Assembly: GCA_014338405.1 (NCBI GenBank)
Contig: JTDE01000180.1
Span: 62,001-126,000 of the forward strand
DNA: 64,000 nt
Source: Paragonimus skrjabini miyazakii
Lineage: Eukaryota; Platyhelminthes; Trematoda; Plagiorchiida; Troglotrematidae
Reading direction: 5' to 3'
Shown here one piece after another: positions 47,653 to 62,422 of this stretch. Position numbers and translations under genes: made by a program. The notes under the pieces are model-generated. The model ran no database searches. It saw only the letters and a program-made list of their open reading frames with translations, and was not told the origin of the DNA. Position 1 is the first letter of the stretch, and the number at the start of each line of letters is the position of its first letter.

Positions 47653-50600
47653 GTGGGTTTTCAGTGATTTCCAGTGGTTGGGAGGTGAACACCGGATTTG
47701 ATCATTGTTCACGTATTCAAAATTTGAAGAGCCCTCAGGGTATTGTTGCTCGGAATTTCCATATATTGTAGACTATCCAAATATGTGTTGATATTTGTCA
47801 GTATCTTTTGCAAACTGTTTGATGTTAGTTGAAAAAGTTGACAGAATCAGGTTGACAAATAGTTATAAAACACTTAGTGTGACGTTAATGGGTCCAATAA
47901 TCTCTATTTTTTTACTTCCGGCGCCTATTAAATCCATTTGGCAAATCAAAATCACGGAACAGTATGAAGTGAATGAATGTCAGGCTCTATGTGCAGTGTT
48001 TAGGCAGAAAATTCAACTTAGTTCGAGACATATGCATTTTAGTAAACTATGGGCGACAGTCAAGGACTCATGGTCTGTGTAAATCCCAGAGCAAGCCTTT
48101 ACATGAAAGCTTAACAAATATCGTGCTGGCTAGGCCTCAGCCCAAATCCAAGTCAAATTAGTCTTCGTGATTTATCGAATGAAACATGGTTCAATGCAAC
48201 GGACATTTTTAAATTTAAGCTAACCAGTTTGGTTGAATTGCTCTAAAACCAGTCATACAGAAGGAGGCAAAGTACTCGTTAGCAAAACGGCCTTACTTCC
48301 TCATGTAAAATGCAAAGGACAAATTCCATAAACTTATCGTATACATTTTATGCGAATCTAACTACCTTTATATCGCAATCATTGTCGATGCAAATTACCT
48401 CATGTTTTTGTAGACAGGGTCAACATTAACGTTTCACTTCCTTCACTTCCTTCAAAAGATACACTCATCACTGATAAATGAGCAGGTTTTGACTGATACA
48501 ACTCACACACCTCTTACATTTGATCGCAACGCTGCAACCTGGAAACCGTGTTTTAACCTGCCCTTTTCTGGCATGCCTAATATGATGTCCTTGGCGTAGT
48601 AGTTAACAGTGTCGCTCCACGAAGGCGTGAGCTAGAGTTAAGAGCCTGATATTGACAATGGCATGCACTATCGTCCAGATACGACAACAGGTCGCCAAAA
48701 TGGCGTCCGTCAGTAATGCTTTTGAAGAACAAGGCAACAAATGTGGTGTTATACACTCCGCATTAACTAATGTTGAAAATTGACTGCCTGAGAATTTCTG
48801 GTAGAACATGCACATTATCTTTATATATATTAGAAAACCCTATAAAATATTTTCTTTCACCGCTACTTATTCGACGATTAGTTCACATTCAATTGTTCTA
48901 GGAAATATGACGCTGCTCGACGTGTTTTCACTCACTGTCTGGTTCCCTTACTTATGGTTAATAAAGACAGTTAGAATGACGTATGTTGCCCAATGTATGG
49001 ATACTTGAGTTTCAGGATTTATGATTACATTCTTGAAGTTAACCTGAAGCTTTCAATAAATTGTCACTGCCTCCCTCGGATTTTCATGCCATATAGAAAA
49101 TATAGTATGTTTGTTAGTTGTATTGCAGGAAGCTGATTGCTACGCCTCCGAACATATGATCTCTCCTCACGGTGGTCTGAATGAAGCCATAATTTGCCTG
49201 CTCAGAAAATGCGATTCCATGATACTTACAGCATCTCATCCCCTAGCCCATTGTCTTTCTGCGCCTCTCCTTCAAAACTAGCACACCTACTGACCACCAG
49301 TCACAAATAGACAGGCTAACATTCGGACTCTGTAAGTCTCAAGACGAAAGGCATACCAGGGCGAACGGTCCACGTCAGCTTGACGAGGGGACAGCGATAA
49401 GCTGGATACTTTATACCAATCATGTTAGTAGATGGGCCGCAGATTTACTGGCAAAATGGAGTAGATTTTGAAAAACTGGATGTTCTTGATACTTACATAT
49501 TCCACTCACAAAACCCATTTGCTCCCAGTCTCCCTTAGTAAAAATACGAAGACCGTTACTCATATCGCTCGATTGTGCTTCCCCGTTTCGTCAACCCCTC
49601 GAAGCTTTTACTTACATTCAGGAAACAATTTGAAACAGTTAACGAGTGTGTGACGTTCGAGCAATTATTACTTAGTACTATGGCGTCAGGTTAATTTTAT
49701 GAGGTTAGCGTTTGTGCGTTCTACACGAGAGACGTTGATGTGCTCAAGAATAAATACTACAACTTGGGCTAAATTGCAGCGAGCTGTTGTTTGAATTAGG
49801 GTCAATTAAGCGGATTTGTCTGCATCGCTATACCACTACTCTGTTGTATACAAACACCAAAATTTCACATCCTTCCCTAGTGTAACATGCAAGCCGGCTG
49901 TCTTTACTCTGGTTGTCCGTTAAGCCTGCAGACCAACGTTGGGGAAATGTGGAGACACCAGGGGACAGCGTTCTTCCGAAGTAGGGAGTTCCAACAATAA
50001 TCCTGTAAGAGGAAACAACAATAAACAAGCATGAGCCGGACGCCCAGTAAGCCATGCACACGACCTACACAAACGAAAATTAAAACGGCGTCGACAACAC
50101 AGCAGCATGCTTCCTCACCAATTCAAACTTAACTAATGCGCGCCTGCTGGTCTCGGTCGCACATTACACTAGTTTTCATTACTTATTGACGCTTGCGTCG
50201 AGCCCTGTTTCGATAGCTTGATTATAAGATAAGTAGGTGTGTCTTGTATCTCTGGATCAACCTCAGCTGTTACCCACCTTCGATAGATATTGCAATGGTG
50301 TATTTACTAATCATAAATTATTTGGTTCGAACTTAACCCCATCTAATTCTTTGTATGATACCGCCGTTTACTTACCCTGTCAAAATCAATCCTAATTACC
50401 AGTTTCACCGGCCAACAGATAGCACACAATTTGGTCAAAACCATCTACAAAATCGTGAATGACTTCAACTTCAACAATTGGTTGAATAACCGAGTGAATA
50501 CTAGGCAGCCTAAGTAGACATTTGAGGTGTGCCTAGAAAAATATTTGTTATCATTATCTGAAACACTCAATCCCATCACCCAATTCACTAACATATTGAA

Positions 50601-51047
50601 AGGATATCATTATTTTATATTCTCATCAGCTAAAAATAAGCTTTCTAAATGCAGTGGATTAACGACTGACCATCGAATGAATCAGTTAAAGGAAATCGGT
50701 TGACTTCTGAGGAACGTTGATGTTTGTGGACTACTCGTGCGTGCACCTGATCAATTGATAATGTGTGAGTAACACGGTCTCGGTATATACCGTTGTAGTA
50801 AGGTCCATGGTGCAGACTGACACAGCGAACGACAAACGAAACCTAACCAGTTGTTGAGCAAGTTATGAGGGGGTAGGCAGCCTGAGAGATGTTTGCTGGC
50901 AGCCTTTCTCTTCCGCTACCTCTTACTGTCTTTCATGATATTCTGGTTGACGTTGACTCGAGTGCAAGCTAACATCAATTGAATTTGTGTCTGTTTGCTC
51001 TGTGCTGGTATACGAAACCAGTTCCATCAATAACAACGTGTGTTGGT
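47653..51047. other. Complexin intron 2, first part; no gene seen
   Basis: No supportable gene. Around 49195-49330 a few short phrases (LAHLLTTSHK, then QIDRLTFGLCKSQ in another frame) recall a heavily eroded PLE C-terminus, but the match is too poor to annotate. Confidence 0.4.
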
Positions 51048-52110
51048 TCACACGCAGTGATGTTTCATCAAAACATCGTATGCACAAAACAAACGGTCAT
51101 GTAGAATATAAATAATAATAAGGCTTCCGGGGTACCCATTACCCTCCAGAGTTGTCTTAAGCATTTCTAGCTCTCGCTCAACGCAATTGCAGCGTGCTGT
51201 GATGATCAATCTTATCACTATACCCTGCCTAAATTTCACCGGGATGAAACTATTGAGATTCACATACTGACCAGGCCATGCTGGTTTCCTGTAATTGCTA
51301 CGCTTTATTGACCCGTCGGTCCTACGTGTGATGAGTCTGTCCAAGTAAGACAGATTGTCATCAGCCTCTGCTTCACACGTCACCTTGAGGTTGGGATGAA
51401 CGTCGTTAAGTCGCAGGACAAACTGCTCAGATAGCTCTCAACTTTTGGAAATGTTCAAGGTATCATCTACATAGTTTATGTGGTACGACAATTGTGAAAT
51501 TATATTATTTATTTGCCCTTCTATCACGTTCATGAAAAAGTTAGCGAGAAGGAAGTCTTATGGGTTACCCATCGCTACCCCATCGATTTGTCTGTAAGGT
51601 GTGTTTAGGAAGTTAAAACTGACATTCCCCGTACACAGTGAAAGTAACGTATTCAGATAATCAGTTGGCATAGTTTCCGCAACAGTCCGTCAGTAGTTTC
51701 TCTCAGGGGGACATTGGTAAAGAGAGACTGAACATTTATAGAGCATATGTTCATTGCTGATATTGATCCGATCAAGCTCATTCTAAAGTTCCAGCGAGTC
51801 TTTGTTACTATAGCTATCAAACGCTTGCATGCCTGGCTTCAATATATCAACCAACCATCTAGCCAGTTTGTGCTGAGGTAAATTAGACATAGTTAATATA
51901 GGCCGAAGTGGTATACCCCACGTGTGGGTCTTGGGAAGACCGTACAGTCTAAACAGCGACCAACCGCCGGGTTTACGAATTACTCTTAACTGGTGGAAGA
52001 TTCTTTCATCTATTAAAAATCGTTTTCTTCTTCGTTTAGAAGTCGAAATTGTTGTCTTCTATATATTGATATTGATTGTAAGTGTTCATTGGCCCGTTCA
52101 CTAAATTGTT
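51048..52110 (-). mobile_element. Penelope-like element reverse transcriptase, truncated at the 3' end
   Basis: Read right to left on the minus strand: RLYGLPKTHTWGIPLRPILT (about 51893-51952), LARWLVDILKPGMQAFDSY, NVQSLFTNVPLRETT (motif A with its aspartate changed to Asn), RQIDGVAMGNP (motif B, then a stop), INYVDDTLNI (motif C at about 51457-51480, both aspartates kept), LNDVHPNLKVTCEAEADD, LDRLITRRTDGSIKRS and TLEGNGYPGSL. At least three in-frame stops and a frameshift are present. After NGYP the homology stops: no FKGD linker and no GIY-YIG domain follow, so the 3' end is missing, which is not the usual 5' truncation. It lies in complexin intron 2 in antisense orientation. Confidence 0.9.
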
Positions 52111-54959
52111 ATCCATATCATTATGTGACTCACCTTCTTTGGTTTAAGTGTCGTTCAGTACCTGAGGATTTTGGGAGGTAAACGCGAAAACTTTTTGTCG
52201 CGAGGTCCACTGAACGCATTAGTAAATTAATCTGACTTGACTTGAAAATGACGGCCCAGAAAGAAACGCAATGTGGCATTTATCACCAGTTAGCTGACCT
52301 GATGAGAAAATGGCTTGATTCCGATTTGCAGTTCGCTTCAATTGTATACTCGCATTGATTGAAGATTTACCCATACAAAGTGAATGAAGTGGTTTGTTAT
52401 TGTCATTATTGCTTACTTCTCTGCGCCGACCAATTGCGTGTCCAATGTTGAATATCATTCATCACCTAAGTCACCATCTCACACTGCTCAGCATATTTTA
52501 TCCCAAATCGATATGATGACTGCCAAAAACTAACAACTAGCTACCAACAAGCACGTACAAGGCAGAATGGCGAGTCACCATTTAATCAATAGGCGCTAGA
52601 TGGACGCGTGAGCGTAGAGAATTCTGGATGAACGATTCAGTCACGTGGCGAACTTCCCTAGGTTGCATCAATCTGAACCGGTACATGACCGAGTTGTTCT
52701 TAGTTCAATTGGAAGGGTGGGGTTGGTCTCTTCGCATCACGTAATCCAATATATTAAACTCTTATCAAATTCAAATTTACCACATTAACGTTTTGACTTC
52801 TTTGTGTACATTGCGACGATGTTTATTAAACGAACGGACTTGATCCTAATGTCGCATATATTCACCGCTTCTGAACTAGAGGTGCAGGGAGCCAAATGTA
52901 TATTGAATTATACAGCAGATGATCAACTAAAACAGATCAAATAAAATATCTAAGCAATCTCGCTAGTGTGAGTCGCATAATTTAATGTAATGCTATACGC
53001 ACGGTAACCTCGAAGACCTTAACACTACGTTTTTAGCGTAGCTTAAAAAGTCAGTCAGCACTGAACTTCGAATTACGTCGTCTGTTTCATGCGACTGACA
53101 CAAAAATGACATACAGTTACAATGTCATCCTAATTACAAGCGACAAAGGTTTAGGTGCTACCATTAATACAGCGTTTTCTATCGGACACTGAGTGACGTG
53201 TAGCCAATTTAGATCCCGGCAGCCAAAACAAGTTTGATTGGTATTTTTCTAGATTCAATTAGTGTAACAAATTGTACATTAATGGTGCATGCTGGTAGAG
53301 ATTACTAAAGTAAAATGCAATTAATGGACCGCGCGATTGGGGGTGTACAGTTGAAACGTTATCGGGAGTGATTGAATGACTGTGGCCAAACCTATAAGTT
53401 ATGACGTGTCAGCAATACATAAGCGCAGACGGAATAATTATAAACGACCTAACAGCAGACTGGTTTTGCGTGAAACACATGATTGGCTCCGCTGTCAGCC
53501 ACCGCGTGTAGGGCACCAGTTGTTACTCGTGGGTTGGGCAAATCAATCCACGCAGGTGTATCTAGACTGACAAAACTGATTGGCGAACAAGGATAAATAT
53601 GCGATTGGACTGAGATGAGAAACAGGCAAATCGGTATTAATGCGGAAGTTTCTTTTATATTTGGTCGGTTCAAACGTGCGAAATACGACAGTTATCTGGA
53701 TACGATAGGTATTGTTTGTTTTGCACCTTGAGGTTGGGGGCGTTCTCAGGTTGGTTAAGAATCATGACCTAGAGTTGAGCAACAGCGAGTATACGGTATA
53801 TGGTGAATACCAATACTTATTCTATGTACTGATTATCGAGAGGTTAACATATAAACTACTCAGTTAATGGTAAGCAGATTCGTACGTTTCCGCTGAAGAC
53901 GTATGTAACATTGAAGCTTTTACTATTGATATATTTATTGAAACGATAAAAGGAAACGAAGAAAGAATACATTTTTTGATTCGCAAAGTGTAGCAACAAG
54001 TTAATTTAGAAAATGCGAAAAATGTATTGACATTTTTCACGTAGAACACCCCCTGATAATCTCAAAAATGTGCATTTAGTACGGTATATTTATGGTTATA
54101 TGGTGCGTGCACATCGAACGGTAATTAGATGTATCGCAAACTCACCCGCGCTGGCTAAAGGTGAGCAAGAATATGCACTGACCCAAGTTACGTGATAGAC
54201 TGGGCAATTGGAAAACGAGCACACTAACATACACATGTTGGTGTGTTGGTGCTATGTGTACTAGTAGACCAACCACTTGTCCAATAGACAGTTCGTCTGC
54301 CTACTGTGGGCTACCTGATTGAGTTAACGTGTGTAGAGATCTGTGGCTGAATACATGTGTCCCTGCGCTGATTGTTGTCATTGGAAATAGCAGTACATTA
54401 GCGTTCAACATTTATTCTTAAATACCACAAAACCTTGACGGAGGAGAAAAAGCAAATCACAGTTTCTGGAAATAAAGTAGGTGGAAAGAGTGGAACATAA
54501 TGCTTACGGACCCTTGTAAAACATTACCCGGTTGTTGAACTTACCGTGTGAAACTCATGCGCTCAATTAGGTCTATATATCGTAGAAAAAACACTTGGAT
54601 ATAACACCGCATTTAGTTAATGTCAGTTTATCATATTTAGCCATTATAGGTGGCACACGTTTTCAATGAGCCAGTTTTTACACCCCTTGCCTAGTCTGAA
54701 GTGTGGTATTCCGGTGGACAGAAGCTAAATTTGGGGGACAGGGATATTGAATATGCCAACGTCATTGTCCTTGGTGGATTGTGTGTAGGTTCCTTGAAAT
54801 CAAGTGCACACTATTTATAAAACCATGCACAGATCACCGAGTTCTGAATTAAAAGCCCAAGCTATCATAGGACTTGGTTGGAGACGAAATAAGGAAATCT
54901 GCGGTTATTAGGGCTAATTGAAATATAAATAACCTCTGTAAATTTGCTGTTCCAATCGC
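52111..54959. other. Complexin intron 2; nothing seen
   Basis: AT-rich, no supportable feature beyond chance frames. Confidence 0.5.
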
Positions 54960-56500
54960 GGAGGAAGTTAAAGATAGTTTATACTGGATGAGAATCACAG
55001 AACGCTACATCCGCTACGAACAGGACCTCGCCATCGAAGACTATTAAACCAAGTTTCATGTGGAAGCGCCTGAAAGGAATTTGCCAGTCTTACATGAAGA
55101 AAATATGGTTCGATCGCGACACCTGAATGTCTCAGTGGGAGATGGTCCCCATCGGGTGTGTTGGTAGTTCACAGACAATACGTCGCCATTCAAACTGACT
55201 GCGTGGATACAGGGGTCAGGAAGAATTGCATCCGCATTTTGGAGTCAGTCATGAGATGGCACTAGAGATGAAAAGTTGTATAGGCCTGCACCATCATGCA
55301 TATTCCAAGGAAATTTCAATCCAGTAGGCTAGTTCCAAGGCAAGTATCTCAGTCGTTTTTTAGTGGCCACCAGGTTGTGGTTTGAGAAGGACAACGTTGG
55401 CGAAACACTTGTCCCCATGTAGCTTCTCTTCAGGAAGGACCGTCTCCAAAAAGCCACAAGTTGGAACGTCGAACAGCGGTGTATTGAAGTTAACGGAAGA
55501 GCTAGCTTTCACGAGTCACACCCAGAAGAATTGCGCGCCTCATTTGTGCAGAAAGCCTCCTATGAATTTTGTTATACTGACAGCTTGTGATACAGGTGAG
55601 GCCGAAGGGTGGTGAATGGTCTGTTCGGTTTCGGTGAAGACAGAATAGTAACATCTAACTTCACCAGCAGATCTATACCATACACTATGATGAGGCGAGT
55701 AGAGTCAGTAATAGCCTCATTCTGCTGGTTTTATCCCCAACACCAATCAGAAGCATATTTTGGCAAGCCGATTTGGCAGTTCACTGTACCAGGTATTGAA
55801 CTCGTGCGATTAGCTTCACGGACCATACAGTGCGCTGCACTGATGTGAATATATGTCTAGCGAGCACAAACCTTACCCATCCAGATTACGGCAAAAATAG
55901 CCGATCCTTCCAATGGTATTACTTTCATACCGTTTACATTTGGTTGTTACTCAAGTACGCACGCTTACCGGATACTGATTTGCCTGTTCGGCCTTCTGGA
56001 AAGGGGATATAGCAAATCTCTTGTCAGCAAAATTCGGTTAAACCACTATAAGGCAACTCAACCAAGTCGGTCTTCACAGTAAGTGAGTCGGTGTGTACTT
56101 CCCTTCAAAAGAATACGCTATTCAGTGACTCATTAAAGGTTACAGGTGAAAATAAAACAGAAGGTATTGGATAAAAGAAAACTCATCAAATAACTTTCTA
56201 AAAAAGTATTCGGTGTGTTGACTGAACTACTGTAGACAGGATGACACGACCAAGTTCCCATTGTCAACTTGTAGCATCCAGAACTGCTGTACAATGATCC
56301 ACTTCACAGGTTCAGCTGAACAGAATTTCGCCATGCGAATGGTGAACTTGAGAGGGTTTCAAAGTGAAGCACGAACCGGAGAAAGCTCTGGAGGCTTTGG
56401 TGGTCATTTTGTCGGACCTCGCCAGCCGACCCTCGACTTGGTGAAGATAATGACGAGATATTCGCACACCATTCGCCTGTAACTAGGTGGCGATTCAATT
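54960..56500. other. GC-richer unclassified stretch, possible old repeat
   Basis: Composition rises and several plus-strand frames follow one another: 55382-55615, 55609-55848, 55830-56012 and 56261-56482. Phrases such as FGFGEDRIVTSNFTSRSIPY and FYPQHQSEAYFGKPIW look protein-like, but stops and frame changes are frequent and no RT, integrase, transposase or host motif is recognisable. A decayed transposable element is the simplest guess. Confidence 0.3.
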
Positions 56501-59500
56501 TCCCAGAGAAAATTTCTCAAAACTATCCAAGTGATCCTGTGCTGTTGCCAGCGTTTATGTAGCATTTGTTGTTAACCTTTTTTTAAAATTAACCTTTGTT
56601 AACTGGCAGGACATACTTCGCTTGTGATTCTTTTTGCAAGCGAAACGATTTCACACTCCCTTCCCTCAATACAATAGCATGTGTAATCAGTTTTTGATTG
56701 TCGAGGCTACAAGGGCGAGAGTAATAGGGAGAATTGACGGTAGACGACGAATGGGAATTTCAGTCTTTTGAATTAAACAAGTTACAAGCTCTCAGGTGAG
56801 AAGCAAAGAAAATATATCACCTGTTTCAAAAAACCACTGGAAAAAATCATCCCATTGTTTCACGTCTCTAAGCCTTTGCACTTGAAGCTTCCTTTCCCAA
56901 TGCAGGAGGAAAATGGTGACCTTCAAAGTTTGTAAGTTCATATCGCTGACCAAATCTTAAAACACTATTTCTCGACGTTTTTAAATGTTTTCAATAATGT
57001 CAGTTGTGAATGATTCACCCGTTCTACCAAACGGTATCCATATTTTCGTCAGAAAAGCTGTTTATTCTCTTGAGAACGTTTTGTCGCTATTTTTGTTATG
57101 AGTGATATGACACATACGGTACAACTATTGTCACTAGAAGGGCTTGCCACCTTTATTGCATTCACACGTGGAGTAAACTAAAGATTGAGCTAACTCGACA
57201 TGCTGACCGGCACTCAGACCAACTGACGTTACTTGCACGTACAGCATTGAGCTAATTCCATCCTCTACTTCCACTATATCTGGCTGTGCAAGAACGATCT
57301 TTCCGCTCGTATTCCAAACCTTATGGTTGCTCTGGCTATTGATAACTCACTGAAATAAACACATGCACATGTTTGAACTTGCTGCAGTTAGTCGAATAAG
57401 GTGGATTGATGTGACAGATATGTTGATCGGGATGAGTCATTTTTTAACGCAGTTCACCGGGGACGATTTTATTCGATCCACGCAGTACGTCACAAGCTCG
57501 CTGGTGACCTGGTTTGAGCGACATTTCTGGACAACTTGACACATCTATGCATCAGTCATTTGCTGGATTCTCCGAAAGTAAGATGTGTGAATAGTGTGTT
57601 TATATGCGCATACATATGCACCAATTAGAGGCTGAATGTGAAACCAGTAGATTACACCATATTTCACCACTTCGGTTACAACATACTGTTTGAACAGCGG
57701 GTTGCCGAGGCATCTGACATGCGTATGTGACTACGCAACCATCGGAAACAATTTAAAATTATCTACTGTTAGAATTAAACACAGCAGAAGGCGAAATATT
57801 GATATCTTCGTGTTATTCAATAATAACTAATCCAGTTATACCGAGTTATATTACTGATTGATATGAACTGAAATCTCCGTATGTAACACGGTTGGAGAAG
57901 CAAACTGAGCACTGTTGTATAATTTGAGGGAAGCGCGTACGCAGTTGATATTTTCGACAACTTGCCGTGAATGTGCCGTATAAGTGCGTTGAGGAAGTGG
58001 ACACGGATTCTGCGAACAATAATCGCAAATGTTACAGCCTTACACGCATGTGTGTTGCCAGTTTTCAGCTTCTTAGGATTGTCGCAATTGTACAAATAAA
58101 CGTTCTGTTGCAATGAAGAGCAATATGCAAATTTTTGATTCACAATGAGCAGTCCGAAATGTTATTTTATAACTTCTCGTTACAAAATACGAACATACTT
58201 TGGTTCATATGAAAAATGTCCTTGCGTAGAATTGGCTTCTTGCAGAAAACAACGGACACTTGCACATTATACTGTGCGATTACATACAATTTAAAAGAAC
58301 GTGCGATCCTTCCTTATGCACATTATACAACAGTCACTTGTAGAAATTATTTTTCGGGCAACTTAGCAAATGCATGCGTAGTTATCATTGGTGTTGTCAA
58401 AGACCAAGAGATAGTGATCATCACACCTTCCGTTTAAACGAATCTTGGTTGCGGGTAACATCATCCAATAGCAACAGTAAATAACGTCTGAAACCAATAA
58501 CGTTTTCTCAGAACTTGTTTGGGTTAGTGCAGTTTGAACAGTAGGTTTGTGTTGGAACGGTAAGATGTCTATTATGATTATCCACTTCCAGTGCTTAAAT
58601 CTTCCAGTACTTTATCATTCTTGTTTCCTTAGCTGATGTATTGCAAATAGTTCAACAGTAAATCATTGTCTGCTTGAAGAAAATATATTCGATGTTCTTA
58701 CGAAAATAGTAAACTTGCCAACGTGTTTATGCAAAGCCCTCAGTAAAACGACTAAGTTCAATAAGATAAACTTTCTTCTCTTTTCCTGGTGTTAACCAGC
58801 CACCAATTAGCACCACTCATTTTCAGCGCAAATGTGTTTGACTGTTTTAATTCATTCTAGAAGCAACGAGACGAAATCAACCTGACTAAAATTGACATTG
58901 GTCCTAAACACCTATCAACAACTTACAGAACGCAAGTGGTATTGCAGCCGGCAAGGCTAAGCAACCAAGTTGGCCACAACGGACAAATTTCGGAGTACCC
59001 ACCTTTTAAGTAGCCAGTAGTGGAAAAATATCCAATCGAAACGCTTAAAAGTCTTTTCCCCACGATTTCAAGTAGAAATAGCGCCTGCTTATTACGGTTC
59101 TTTAAACCGAATAAGTGTTCCTAAACTAACACTATACTAACCTTATACCCCAATGCTATCTAACTGTGGTTCTTGCAACCCAAATGCGCGTCGGAGTGAA
59201 AGTTTCCACATGTTAACGTCCAACCATGAATACCCTGCAAAAACAAAAGCTTTATTTTGAAAACCTTGTTTTCTGAGCGCTGTAAGAGCTCAGCTACGAT
59301 TGCGTTACAAGGAGTCATTCACAAGTACATGAACGAATGATACCATCGGAAAGTTCACGTTGTTTGAATTCAGCATTGTAATCATTACTATTTCTGATGT
59401 CCACACTTACTTAGCAACACATACAGAATAATGATAAGGCCAATCTCTTTAGATGAAAAGGTGAATAACTCAGTCTCATTACAGAGTTATTCACATTACA

Positions 59501-62422
59501 AGAGTAGAAATAATTAAAAGCCGTCGGAAAATCACGAGTCGGACACTCTCTGTCAGTTGACGTAATGGTCCCACTTACGAACTGTTTGCTAAACCAAAAG
59601 TACAACATCACGAAAAAATTAATGAATAGTCCGTCGTTAATATTATTTATTACTATGCTTCATAGAAAAATTGCCACAGCTTGGCACATGAACTGCCGAG
59701 AAGTACCAACCAAATGCACCCAGCTAACGTTTAACATGTAAGAAAACCATCTTTAAAAAGATAATTTCGATCGATTGTTCGGAAAAGAAATCTCAACTTT
59801 TGTTAATACTGAGCTCACTGATGAGTTGTCTGGGATTTGGTTAATTTCAAATTGAACATCACTCATATTTGATTATGACTTCCTTTTGAAGAAGGGTGGC
59901 TGAAACCTGTATGTGATTGCGAAGGCTACGACCAAATGTGTAATGATCAACTTGAAATAATGAGATCGCTTATAGACGGAAAACTGAAAATCATGCAGAA
60001 GAAAGCTGTGGACTTTTGTTTCCAATAAAATAACCTAACTTCAGATGTTTTTGAGCAACTGGTTCATTTGAACGCTTTGATTCAGCAGTACGCGTTAAGA
60101 CAAGTGGGCCATGGTCTGTTGGTGTTAACTTCCCTAAAGGTGTAATACTATAACATTTAGAAACGAGTGAAGTCCGCATTGATAAGCTGGCCGTAAACCA
60201 CATATAATTTACGCCGTTACACTGTAAATTCCTATTGGGCCTAAGACATCAAGACAGATGAACTCCTATAAACTCCTTGACGTTATCAACTAGGCAAATT
60301 GGTATTCACTGTTCCAATAGTGCTGTTACCTAATTTCATGAAATACAGAAAGTGATGAGAAACGGTGATCAAAAAGTCCGTTGTGAGCTACTGGCGAGTG
60401 TTGGTCATCAATCCTCCATTAACTAAGCTGCCTTATTTTACGATACGGAACTTCCTTGTCCCAGGTAATATTCTGTCAATTAAGTTGAAGTAATTTGTCA
60501 TCACCGACTTTGTCACATATCGACTTCTGTCAGCAATAGACTTTCAGTCGTAGACTTTAAAGCATGAACAGGGGGTTGGTGAACAGTGGAAGACGAACAC
60601 ATGATTACCTAACAGCCAGCGTTGTGTTCGAAAGCCTTTAGGGATATGTTAATTTGGCTTACTTGGCATTATATAGCGGTTATTTTTGTTTTGATCGGGG
60701 TGCTTTGTTTCAATGTGTGCGGCGGATAAAGGTGATCGAAAAACCGACAAAATATCTCACGGTGCATCGTCATAACGAACCATTTGCGTGTGTAAATTTA
60801 TGTAACGTTTCTCTACTTGACTGCATTTTCATAGGTTCACGAAAAAACGTGAATTCATATAGTGGGCGTGTGCATAACGAATCACCCACTCCTCCTACTT
60901 AAGTCACATTTGACAAGGTTCAAAATGCCTCAATAGATTATACTTCAACTAACGGGCTTTTCTGATTATTTACTGGTCATGCATTGGCTGGGACACAGAC
61001 AGGTCGTCTGCCCACGCTTCTTACTTCCAGACGTCTAGAGGTAGCGTTGTATAGTGGAATGACATGGTCACATCACGTAAATAACACTTCAACTAACTTC
61101 AAGACGTCATCATTTTAAATGACGTTCACTCTGCTCCACGCAATCCAGTCAATCACTATAATCTCCGGTGTACACCCCGCTTAACATACCACTTAATTTC
61201 TATCTTTTTGGGTTTATTCCCGGAGAACTTCGAAATATACTAGATCACTCCAACATATCTCTATTACGGAATTTACGTTACACAATTGGCTGCTATTTTT
61301 GTTCGTCGTGAATGCACAAAAAGTACAAACTTTCACATTCAAAGTGCTCTCTGGCAATGCGTGAAATCCTAATTTGAAGTTGGTACTGACTACGAAACTA
61401 CGTTATATTCCCATGAGTTATTCACAATGATATATCTAATATGGTCATATGACCCAGCTTCACCGACTCAACCCTCCCCAATTTACCAAGGAGATAAGCA
61501 TGGCAATTGTTGAAGATTTACCCGCGGAAGTGCTTGAGGCATATCACTGTTTCGAACAAGACTTAGAAACGCAAGTTATCGGCTGACTGGAGTTTTATGG
61601 GTGTTTAAAGAGAGGGTGCAATTTACTTGGGCAGTTGGATGTATAAATACTGTATGAGTATGGGTGGCTTGCCACGATTAATTATCTGCTATTTTGTCTG
61701 ATTCGTAAATCGACATTTATATCAATCTGTCTTTCGGGGTAAAATTTTGTAGAAAGACAGTAGTGTAGCGATTGCTAATTTCAGGTTCAAATGATAATTC
61801 TAACTCTAAACAAATCTTGAAATATATCCCCAAACACAACGTCGAACCACTTGTAAGACTAAATTGAACATATGACGTAAATCACGATAGTTCGATGATT
61901 TAACCTTCTATCCGCGATAACTTGCTCAATCAAAACTACTTTCTGTTTGATATTTTCATCTAGCGTGATGGAATAGGTGTTTCTGGGAAACATATATATG
62001 ACGTGTTCTGGCAAGCAGCAGAGTGTTGTAAAGTTTATTTTGTGGTTCACTAGCATGCAACACAATATGATGACTACAACCTGTATACTAACAACATAAA
62101 TGTTTCAGCCGTGTTCACGGAAATATTTTCAACGGACAAAAGTTTCATACATTGGATGGAATGATTTTGAATACAGCTGACCTAATGAAAACCTGTCATA
62201 TATCGTTAAAATAACGTGCGTAATATTAATGCAATCACGTGGCCTTTCTTCTCACGATTGGGTATTGTTTAGCATAGCAAACAGTACTTAAGTCAAACTA
62301 TAGGGAGGTGTATATTTAATTTGATAAAAAGTATCTCTTGTATTTATCGAAGGTTTGGGATATTTTGTAACAGGAAACTCAAACTGCGTTTGTATTTTAT
62401 CCTCCGTAATCAATGTACTCAG
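56501..62422. other. Complexin intron 2, last part; nothing seen
   Basis: AT-rich, with no supportable gene, RNA or repeat before exon 3. Confidence 0.5.

Noticed and set aside
49195..49330. Short phrases resembling a PLE C-terminus (LAHLLTTSHK, QIDRLTFGLCKSQ)
   Set aside because: They fall in different frames, no GIY-YIG core precedes them, and the match is too short to separate from chance.
50320..50336. GGTTCGAACTTAACC, resembling a tRNA B box
   Set aside because: No A box, acceptor stem or T stem can be placed around it.
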